Of a stretch of DNA of 28,975 nt, positions 23,552 through 28,975 are shown piece by piece. The notes below the pieces were generated by a model. The model was not told where the DNA came from. It ran no database searches and worked only from the letters and a program-made list of their open reading frames with translations. Numbering within the stretch: the stretch's first letter is position 1; each line of letters starts with the position of its first letter. Origin of the DNA: CAZSRL01 sp964609615 (GTDB lineage Bacteria > Bacillota_I > Bacilli_A > RF39 > UBA660); NCBI GenBank assembly GCA_964609615.1, contig CAZSRL010000012.1:1-28975 (forward strand), given 5' to 3'. Both the position numbers and the translations under genes were made by a program.

Positions 23552-25026
23552 TTTTTATGTCCTCCTATTTGATTATTTCTTTCTATAGTAGTTGCTCCAT
23601 CTTCTAAGTTCATTCCTTTTAATATAGAGTTTTTTCCATATTTTTGTTTTATATTTATTATAGCTTCTTGTATTTTCTTTTCTTCTTTTTCATATTTTTC
23701 TGTTTTTATAATATCTTCATAATCACTAAATAAGTTTATTTGTTTATATTTAACTTTTTTTTCATCATCGTGTTCTAAATTATTAAAACTTATATTTATT
23801 CTTCTTATTAAAAGGTTTTTGTTTATTATTCTTTCATATAAATTAACCACTTCTTTTATTGTAACATTTGAAGATGAAGTAATGTATTCTAAGTTTGTAC
23901 TTCCATGAGCATGTTTTGGTATTTTTCTTCCATAGTGATCTATTGTTATTTCTCCGTTATAATTTATATTTTTATTTATTATATTTTCTATATCATAACC
24001 TATTGTTAATGTTATATTACTCGCTATTAATTTTTTTCTGACAAGGTCTTCTGTTAGTAACTGAGTCATTTCTTTTATTATTATTTTTGTTTTTTTATAA
24101 TCATATGGTTCTTTTAGAACTTGACCAGAACTAATGGAATTAGTTCTTGGCCTGTATGATTTTATACTTTCCATAGTACATGGTTCATATCCCCAAGCAT
24201 GATCTATTAATAATTCTGCGTTTATACCAAATAATTTATATAATAATTCTTCATTATTTATTGAACAAAGTGCTATATCTCCCATTGTGTATAAATTATT
24301 TGCTTCTAATTTTTTTCTATAACCTGCTCCTACTCTCCAAAAATCACTAATTGGTTTATGATTCCAAAGATTTTTTCTATAACTTTGTTCATCTAAATAC
24401 GCTATGCGTACTCCTATATCATTTGCTTTTTTATGTTTTGCTTCTATATCCATAGCTATTTTAGCTAAGTATAGATTAGTTCCTATACCTGCTGTAGCAG
24501 TTATACCAGTTGTATTATAAACTTCCTTTATAATCATTGAAACTAGCTCCTCGGGCGTTTTTTTATATGTTTCTAAATAAGTAGTTATGTCACAAAATAC
24601 TTCATCTATTGAATAAACAAATATATCTTCTTTAGATAAAAATTTTAAATAAACATTATATATAGCAGTACTATACTTTATATATAAACCCATATTAGGA
24701 GGAGCAACTATATAATCTAATTCGAAATTATTATTATTTTTAAGTTCGCTATCAAAATAAGATTTGTTAGTAAACTTATAATTTTTACTATTTTTTCTTC
24801 TTTCATAATTTATATCTTTCACCTTTTTAACAACATCAAAAAGTCTAGCTCTCCCAGATATACCATATTGTTTTAAAGAAGGAGTTACTGCTAAACAAAT
24901 AGTCTTATTAGTTCTACTTTTATCCGCTACTACTAAATTAGTATCCATCGGATTTAATCCTCTAATATTACATTCAACAGAAGCATAAAAGCTTTTTAAA
25001 TCTATACATATATATATTCTTTCCAT
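23548..25026 (-). CDS. uvrX: UvrX-like Y-family DNA polymerase (UmuC family)
   Basis: This is a translesion polymerase for damage tolerance. The 492 residues show the Y-family palm motif ICIDLKSFYASVECNIRG (about 4-21, metal Asp), SIDEVFCDIT with the catalytic Asp/Glu pair, the helix-hairpin-helix segment GIGTNLYLAKIAMDIEAKHK, the ELLIDHAWGYEPCTM linker and a little-finger domain. It starts at the ATG at 25026, preceded by GGTGAT; an in-frame TTG 12 nt further upstream lies before that site and is not used. It heads a two-gene unit with the YolD-like gene. A LexA-type box lies in its promoter, so it should be SOS-induced. Confidence 0.92.
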   Translation of the reverse strand: MERIYICIDLKSFYASVECNIRGLNPMDTNLVVADKSRTNKTICLAVTPSLKQYGISGRARLFDVVKKVKDINYERRKNSKNYKFTNKSYFDSELKNNNNFELDYIVAPPNMGLYIKYSTAIYNVYLKFLSKEDIFVYSIDEVFCDITTYLETYKKTPEELVSMIIKEVYNTTGITATAGIGTNLYLAKIAMDIEAKHKKANDIGVRIAYLDEQSYRKNLWNHKPISDFWRVGAGYRKKLEANNLYTMGDIALCSINNEELLYKLFGINAELLIDHAWGYEPCTMESIKSYRPRTNSISSGQVLKEPYDYKKTKIIIKEMTQLLTEDLVRKKLIASNITLTIGYDIENIINKNINYNGEITIDHYGRKIPKHAHGSTNLEYITSSSNVTIKEVVNLYERIINKNLLIRRINISFNNLEHDDEKKVKYKQINLFSDYEDIIKTEKYEKEEKKIQEAIINIKQKYGKNSILKGMNLEDGATTIERNNQIGGHKK

Positions 25027-25042
25027 ATATATCACCAAATAA

Positions 25043-25065
25043 ATTATATCACGAACATTTGTTTT
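25043..25065 (-). promoter_or_regulatory. uvrX promoter with LexA (DinR) box
   Basis: CGAAC-ATTT-GTTTT at 25052-25065 matches the Gram-positive SOS box CGAACnnnnGTTyG except for the last base. It lies just upstream of an extended -10, TGATATAAT on the minus strand (TATAAT complement at 25043-25048), inside the spacer, where LexA would block polymerase. Confidence 0.8.
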
Positions 25066-25091
25066 TATAAAGAAGAAATTATTGGAAATTA

Positions 25092-25128
25092 TAAAAAAAA
25101 GAAAAGACCCTTAAAAAGGATCTTTTCT
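25092..25128 (-). terminator. Strong intrinsic terminator of the candidate small RNA
   Basis: On the minus strand GAAAAGATCCTT pairs with AAGGGTCTTTTC (12 bp with one G-U pair, TTT loop) and is followed by eight Ts. Confidence 0.9.
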
Positions 25129-25175
25129 CCTGTATTGAACACACTTGTGAATATTTGTCTTCTTGTGAAGACATT
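25093..25175 (-). ncRNA. Candidate ~80-nt small RNA between DUF1015 and uvrX
   Basis: A promoter-like pair on the minus strand (TTTACA, 17 nt, TACTAT) predicts a start near 25172-25175. The RNA would begin with a perfect 7-bp hairpin (TGTCTTC, loop ACAA, GAAGACA; 25156-25173). A short CACA/TGTG hairpin follows, then a single-stranded stretch holding ACAGGAG, and the RNA ends in the strong terminator at 25092-25128. No open reading frame of useful length is present. I recognise no known RNA family; it lacks SRP RNA, 6S, tmRNA, T-box and common riboswitch signatures. An RNA cut from the DUF1015 3' end is an alternative, because no separate terminator is seen after DUF1015. Confidence 0.55.
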
Positions 25176-25178
25176 TAT

Positions 25179-25207
25179 ATAGTACACTATTTTATTTATT
25201 TTGTAAA
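25179..25207 (-). promoter_or_regulatory. Promoter of the candidate small RNA
   Basis: -35 TTTACA (complement of 25202-25207), a spacer of exactly 17 nt and -10 TACTAT (complement of 25179-25184). The -10 is part of an ATAGT/ACTAT inverted repeat around GT. Confidence 0.5.
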
Positions 25208-25272
25208 CATTTTTTTTATTTTTTTTGAAAATTATTATATTTTTCTTAAAAAAACACTATTTTAAACCTATA

Positions 25273-26532
25273 TTACTTGATTTTACGTGATTCTAAATAA
25301 TAACGTTTATCGTAACTATGTCCCATAGAAAATGTTTTTCTAGGAAGTGCTCCATCTAATATTACTGTTTTAAATAATTCCTCTTTTTTCATAGATTCAA
25401 ATATAATACCAATATTATTTGGTTTTTTAGCCATATTTTTAGTTGTTTCATCTCCGTGTATATAATCTATCTTCCCTTTATTATTTTCTAAGTATTCATC
25501 TAAGAATATTTGAACTGATCCTACTGCTAGATTAGACTTAGGATTTTCTATAAACCATTCTTCATCTATATCTTCGGTAACTATTTCTATTTTTTGACCA
25601 TTTCCATCTTTATTAATATTATAATATTCTTTTAAACTAGATATTAGTTTTTCTACATCTGTATCAAATATAACTCTATGTATCGCTTCAAATTCTAAAG
25701 CATCACTATGAAGATTATTTAATTCTACTAAAGCATATCTAGCTGGGTTATTTAAATATTCTTCTTCTGTTAATGTTTGCTTTAAGTTTTCGTAACAAGC
25801 TTTAGCAGTTGCTAAAGAATGATTACCATCTCCCATAGCAAATAATAATACACCTTTATCTTTTACATCATATTTTGATTCAAAGTTATCTTTATCAGCT
25901 AATAGTTCTAATTTAGATTCAATATCATTTATTAAAGATTCATTTAATTTATAACCTTTAATATGACCACCATTTTTCATTAAATCAAAATCATATACAA
26001 TATCTTCACTAGATACATTATTTTTTAATGATTCAATAATATCTTTTTTATCATCATCTATTAAAATCATTATATGCGGTAATTCTAATAAAGCATTTTC
26101 TCTTATTTTAACTCTAGGCGGTATTCTTTCAATAACTGTCTTTTCAGTTGCTCTAATTAATGTTTGACTACCCTTTTCATATGAATAATCTTCTAGGTCA
26201 ACTATACCTATAATTCCTTCACGAACCTTACCATCATTTTGAGTTCTTTCAAGATATATCATACTATTAGTAAGTTCTTTAAACATATCATTATCAACAT
26301 ATGATTTCATATTATCATTAACATTACTAATTCTTGTTTCAACATCTTCTTCCTCTAAGTATATTTCTGGTAAAGTAAGTTTTAAAGTAGAAGGATCTTC
26401 CCCTACTATTTCTTTTACATCATTCCAATATTCTGGTTCACTTGTATATTGATCACAAGCTACTACACTCCATTTAGTCATATCAACATTTTTTGGTATT
26501 AAAATGTTTCCAGCTTTAAATGGCACATTCAT
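25273..26532 (-). CDS. DUF1015-family protein
   Basis: DUF1015 proteins are conserved soluble bacterial proteins of unknown function. The 419 residues match along their length: the start PFKAGNILIPKN..KWSVVACDQYTSEPEYWNDV (about 4-40), YLERTQNDGKVREGIIGIVDLEDY, IRATEKTVIERIPPRVKIRENALLELPHIMILIDD (about 143-177), LLFAMGDGNHSLATAKACYENLK with a conserved GDGNHSLATA (about 230-252) and LDEYL..IDYIHGDE near the end. The conserved GDGNH and DYIHG loops look like a catalytic or ligand site. Start at 26532 with GAGGAG. In other Firmicutes it often sits beside serine-biosynthesis genes; here it is alone. Confidence 0.88.
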   Translation of the reverse strand: MNVPFKAGNILIPKNVDMTKWSVVACDQYTSEPEYWNDVKEIVGEDPSTLKLTLPEIYLEEEDVETRISNVNDNMKSYVDNDMFKELTNSMIYLERTQNDGKVREGIIGIVDLEDYSYEKGSQTLIRATEKTVIERIPPRVKIRENALLELPHIMILIDDDKKDIIESLKNNVSSEDIVYDFDLMKNGGHIKGYKLNESLINDIESKLELLADKDNFESKYDVKDKGVLLFAMGDGNHSLATAKACYENLKQTLTEEEYLNNPARYALVELNNLHSDALEFEAIHRVIFDTDVEKLISSLKEYYNINKDGNGQKIEIVTEDIDEEWFIENPKSNLAVGSVQIFLDEYLENNKGKIDYIHGDETTKNMAKKPNNIGIIFESMKKEELFKTVILDGALPRKTFSMGHSYDKRYYLESRKIK

Positions 26533-26623
26533 TTTATCATCTCCTCTAATTTATAATTATACTACATTTTGATAACATATTTAAGATAATATTTTAAAAA
26601 GATATAATTATTTTGTTAAAATG

Positions 26624-26959
26624 TCACCTATAAAATATATATTTTATAGGCTCTGCATTTTTCCCCGGAATAGATTCAATTATTCTAGCCATTCCTTCTA
26701 TGTCAACTACATCAGTTAAACGATATTTACCATCTTTGGCTTTTAATTTCAAACCGTGACATTTTGTCACGCTTTCATTACCATCTTCTTTAAGTCTTTG
26801 TTTAACTTTTCTCCAATAACTTTGGGAATCCTTACATTGTGAAATAACTCTAACCATATCAACAACACATATATAGTATTTTTCATCTTTCTTATCCCAT
26901 AAAGTTCTAATCGTTTCATTATTAATTTTTTTAATTAAACGGAAAAGAGCTGAAAGGCA
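26624..26959 (-). pseudogene. BRO-N (phage antirepressor-like) gene fragment
   Basis: The open frame holds ETIRTLWDKKDEKYYICVVDMVRVISQCKDSQSYWRKVKQRLKEDG and then KCHGLKLKAKDGKYRLTDVVDIEGMARIIESIPGKNAEPIK, the N-terminal DNA-binding domain of BRO-family proteins found in prophages and DinD-like genes. No start codon or ribosome binding site precedes the homologous region; the first ATG (26857) is inside the domain. At the 3' end the sequence stops within the usual AEPFKxWLA segment, where the frame runs into a 24-bp palindrome and ends. It is therefore broken at both ends and is most likely a relic of a mobile element. Confidence 0.75.
26627..26650. repeat. 24-bp perfect palindrome at the end of the BRO fragment
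   Basis: CCTATAAAATAT (26627-26638) is followed directly by its exact complement ATATTTTATAGG (26639-26650). It supplies the last six codons of the BRO frame and coincides with the point where homology ends. There is no T-run after it on either strand. Confidence 0.7.
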
Positions 26960-27085
26960 CTATTATAAAGTTGATGATTTAGACAAATGAAAAAAAATAG
27001 AATTAATCTTTTTGCTTCCCACATTCTATTGTAATTTCATAAATATTTTTTTAACATTTATACAATGATTTCAATTCTATTGTAA
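26858..27085. other. Intergenic region between BRO fragment and Fic gene
   Basis: Apart from the unstarted 5' part of the BRO fragment, it holds the likely Fic terminator and two copies of ATTCTATTGTAATT (27023-27036 and 27074-27087). No other gene is seen. Confidence 0.5.
26989..27030 (-). terminator. Likely terminator of the Fic gene
   Basis: On the minus strand AATAGAAT (27030-27023) pairs with ATTCTATT (27003-26996) around a long 19-nt loop, followed by about eight Ts. The T-run is strong and the loop unusually large. Confidence 0.55.
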
Positions 27086-28165
27086 TTATATCTGTTCAAC
27101 AAAAGTATCATGGATTCTAATGTACCTATATGTAATTCTATTTGTTCCTTCTTTTTTCTCTTTTATAACTATATCTAATTCGGCCATGCGATTCAAAATA
27201 TTGTTTATTGAGTTAATATGCACACCTAATTCATTAGACATTTCTTGAGATGTAAAAACAATTTTTTTCATCATCAATGGATGCATTCTAAGAACAATAC
27301 TACCATTAATATTTTTTTTAATGGTTTCTTCGTCTTCATCATATACCTTATTAATTCTTTCTATTTTACCAATATTTCGAGTACATTGATCTACAACACA
27401 TTGTAAAAAAAATCTAATAAATCCATCAACATTTCCATTTCTACATTCGTTTAGTGCGTTATAATAATTAGCTTTAAAAAGTTCAATTATTTCAGATAAA
27501 AATAAAATTGGTTCATCATCTTTAATTTTCGCTATTTGCAATGTCATTAACACTCTTCCCATTCTACCATTACCATCATTATAAGGATGAATAGATTCGA
27601 ATTGAACATGTGAAATTGCAACTTTGATAAATGCCTCTTCATCATACATATTATTCATATATTCCATTAAATTGTCCAATAATTCAGAAACTTCTTCTGG
27701 AATAGGTGGAACGAATGTTGCCCCTTCTTTTCCCAATCCACGAGGTCCAATATAATTTTGTATTGAACGAATTTCTCCAGGAGATTTGTCTTCTCCTCTA
27801 ACTCCAGATAATAAAATTTTATGCATTGAATTTATCATATGTATACTAAAATTTTTATCTTTCAATTTTTCATTTGCATATTCTAACATTTTTTTTAAAT
27901 TCTTAACTTCTTGAATATTATCATTTGATTTTTTATAATTCATATAATACATATCATCTTGTGAAATTTGCGTTCCTTCTATTCTTGATGATCTAATGCT
28001 TTCACCTAATACTAAAGAATCTAAAAAATACTTTTGATCAAATTTAAACATTTTAAGTAAAGACTTATACTGCCCATATTTGTCATTAGCTTGACCCAAT
28101 AATTTGATTGTTTCTTTATCGAGTTTGTATTGTATCGGCAACAATTTGGCTTTGTACGGTTCCAT
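27086..28165 (-). CDS. Fic-domain protein (predicted AMP-transferase) with own inhibitory motif
   Basis: Fic proteins transfer AMP or other phosphate-containing groups to hydroxyls on target proteins. The 359 residues have an N-terminal helical Fic_N region containing the inhibitory motif (S/T)xxxE(G/N) as S59-S-R-I-E63-G64. The Fic core carries HPYNDGNGRMGR (193-204; Tyr for the usual Phe). A C-terminal winged-helix segment includes TSQEMSNELGVHINSINNILNRMAELDIV (about 306-334). This single-chain layout is the common self-inhibited class II type, not a FicT/FicA toxin-antitoxin pair; no small antitoxin gene is adjacent. Start at 28165 with GAGGAGA. It is the last complete gene before a long non-coding stretch and next to mobile-element relics. 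Confidence 0.9.
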   Translation of the reverse strand: MEPYKAKLLPIQYKLDKETIKLLGQANDKYGQYKSLLKMFKFDQKYFLDSLVLGESIRSSRIEGTQISQDDMYYMNYKKSNDNIQEVKNLKKMLEYANEKLKDKNFSIHMINSMHKILLSGVRGEDKSPGEIRSIQNYIGPRGLGKEGATFVPPIPEEVSELLDNLMEYMNNMYDEEAFIKVAISHVQFESIHPYNDGNGRMGRVLMTLQIAKIKDDEPILFLSEIIELFKANYYNALNECRNGNVDGFIRFFLQCVVDQCTRNIGKIERINKVYDEDEETIKKNINGSIVLRMHPLMMKKIVFTSQEMSNELGVHINSINNILNRMAELDIVIKEKKEGTNRITYRYIRIHDTFVEQI

Positions 28166-28489
28166 CTTATCACTCTCCTCTATTATAATATATCATATTT
28201 TCGCTTTTTTTACACATTAATTTTCGATTTACTGTATATTTTATACTATTTTATTACATTATTCAAGCATTTGTTGTTATTTTTATGAAAAGTTATATTG
28301 ATATTATGCTTTTATGTTCCTTTTCCTATTTTTACATACTTTTATATACATTAACAAAAATTAATCTTTGTGATGTTAGTATAGATATATAGACACGAAA
28401 ATTGGCATTTTTTATTAAACGGTTCCTGAACGGTACCGGAACTCTTCAAGGAGTTCTTTGGAATTGTTCTAAACCCTTTATTTTCTAGT

Positions 28490-28522
28490 ATAAAAAAAGT
28501 GAGAGACTATTTCTAATCTCTC
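28490..28522 (-). terminator. Terminator with GAAA tetraloop
   Basis: On the minus strand GAGAGATTA and TAGTCTCTC form a 9-bp stem (one G-U pair) with a GAAA loop, then AC and seven Ts. It is a textbook intrinsic terminator, but no gene lies between it and the terminator at 28576-28619. Confidence 0.85.
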
Positions 28523-28561
28523 TTCAGGGGGCAACCTGGAAATGGTTTTATTAAAATTAAA

Positions 28562-28575
28562 TTGTTTTAAAACAA
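28562..28575. repeat. 14-bp perfect palindrome
   Basis: TTGTTTTAAAACAA is its own complement. It lies between the two minus-strand terminators. Confidence 0.5.
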
Positions 28576-28619
28576 AGAAAAAAGTGATATTTTAATTTAA
28601 AAAAGTTTAAAATATCACT
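28576..28619 (-). terminator. Terminator of the thioredoxin-fold gene
   Basis: AGTGATATTTTAA (28583-28595) pairs exactly with TTAAAATATCACT (28607-28619) around 11 nt, and six Ts follow on the minus strand. Confidence 0.8.
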
Positions 28620-28645
28620 AATAATTTTATGTGGTTTTAAAATTT

Positions 28646-28667
28646 TGCTACCTAAATGCTACCTAAA
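28646..28667. repeat. Two tandem 11-bp repeats next to a stop codon
   Basis: TGCTACCTAAA occurs twice head to tail without a gap, ending 4 nt from the stop codon of the thioredoxin-fold gene. On the minus strand it reads TTTAGGTAGCA twice. Short tandem repeats of this kind next to a gene end are typical of integrase arm-binding or attachment sites, but no integrase gene is in the window. Confidence 0.55.
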
Positions 28668-28670
28668 AAA

Positions 28671-28975
28671 TTATTTTAATAAAATATATTTTGTTAACCA
28701 TTTCTTAAAATTTTCAACAGATTTATAATAAACAGCATCCTTATCTGAATCAGCTTCTAAATAAGCAATAATCTTTCCATTACGATAAATAACTACTGAT
28801 GGACAATATTTTACATAATCAGCAATATTGGTATCTTTAATACTTGAAAATAAGATTTTATAAAAACTCATTTTATAAGTATCTAAAAATTCTGTTACAT
28901 AATTATTAAGATCATAAGATGTAGAACAAAGTGGCTGATAAACAAAAACAACAAATGTTTTTTTATCTTTCTCTA
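28671..28975 (-). CDS. Thioredoxin-fold protein, N-terminus outside the window
   Basis: The frame is open to the window edge, so only the last ~100 residues are seen. The sequence KKTFVVFVYQPLCSTSYDL, NYVTEFLDTYKMSFYKILF, CPSVVIYRNGKIIAYLEADSDKD and VENFKKWLTKYILL fits the thioredoxin fold (central strand, helix, then a cis-Pro-type CPSVVIY strand). The usual CxxC redox motif is replaced by LCSTSY with a single Cys, so a classical dithiol-disulfide reaction is unlikely. A further Cys precedes the conserved Pro. An ATG at 28871 is inside the fold and is not the start. A terminator follows after 50 nt. Confidence 0.65.
   Translation of the reverse strand, partial: EKDKKTFVVFVYQPLCSTSYDLNNYVTEFLDTYKMSFYKILFSSIKDTNIADYVKYCPSVVIYRNGKIIAYLEADSDKDAVYYKSVENFKKWLTKYILLK

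Larger units (their letters stand above)
28166..28670. other. Gene-free stretch with inverted repeats and terminators
   Basis: No plausible gene is found on either strand. From 28166 to about 28400 it is plain AT-rich sequence. From 28417 to 28475 it becomes more GC-rich and packed with GTTC/GAAC elements, including the palindrome CGGTACCG (28431-28438) and the pairs GTTCC/GGAAC (28422-28442) and GAACTC/GAGTTC (28439-28456). Two minus-strand terminators (28490-28522 and 28576-28619) and two tandem 11-bp repeats (28646-28667) follow. It looks like a junction of an inserted element. Confidence 0.6.

Noticed and set aside
27086..28165. FicT/FicA toxin-antitoxin pair
   Set aside because: The inhibitory helix motif is within the same protein and no small antitoxin gene is adjacent.
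28417..28475. tRNA or T-box remnant in the GTTC/GAAC-rich block
   Set aside because: It has no GGTTCGA T-arm, no anticodon stem and no T-box GGTGG motif; the resemblance is limited to GGTTC.
1..28975. CRISPR arrays, tRNA and rRNA genes
   Set aside because: I looked for regular short repeats, CCA-ended cloverleaf-like segments and rRNA motifs on both strands and saw none.

Overview
This window comes from a very AT-rich, low-GC Gram-positive (Bacillota-type) genome. Strong AGGAGG-type ribosome binding sites precede most genes, the standard bacterial code is used (TGA is a stop, TGG is Trp), and the extended -10 form TGnTATAAT recurs. The gene families are firmicute ones: a YjcZ-like small protein, a YolD/UvrX pair, a BceR/BceB remnant and a BmrCD/LmrCD-type exporter. 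FtsW and an undecaprenol/diacylglycerol kinase indicate a walled cell, and an [FeFe] hydrogenase indicates an anaerobe. A run of ten Ns shows that the sequence is a scaffold, probably from an uncultured gut-type member of the Bacilli; that assignment is inference.

Positions 1-9.8 kb are mostly housekeeping. They hold a 3'-truncated comEA behind ftsW (-), a yjcZ-like gene (+), tmk (-) divergent from def (+), a membrane-anchored unknown (+), rnc-smc (-), yidD with a metal-binding-lipoprotein gene (+), and a ZIP transporter (-). Nearly every convergent pair is separated by a compact bidirectional terminator. From 9.8 to 17.4 kb on the minus strand lie the [FeFe] hydrogenase, a marR plus heterodimeric ABC exporter operon with a textbook promoter/operator (and the assembly gap), an ASCH-domain gene, and dgkA followed by a deletion scar that joins the first 39 codons of a BceR-type response regulator to the C-terminal half of a BceB-type permease. 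From 17.6 to 21.2 kb is a 1211-residue secreted glycine-rich/FN3 protein.

From 21.3 kb onwards the window becomes accessory. It holds an SIS-domain gene with an out-of-frame tail, an Abi_2/HEPN protein fused to an alkyltransferase-like (ATL) domain, a LexA-boxed UvrX/YolD translesion polymerase pair, a candidate ~80-nt small RNA, a DUF1015 gene, a broken BRO-N gene, and a Fic protein. A ~500-bp gene-free stretch follows, ending in tandem 11-bp repeats that abut the stop codon of a thioredoxin-fold gene running off the window.

The most interesting items are the HEPN-ATL fusion, the small RNA gene between DUF1015 and uvrX, the bceR/bceB deletion scar beside an undecaprenol kinase gene, the ZnuA-like lipoprotein whose three metal-ligand His positions are all acidic, two genes that seem to lack a normal start codon but have a well-placed SD before AUA, and the unexplained inverted-repeat-rich block at 28.4-28.7 kb.
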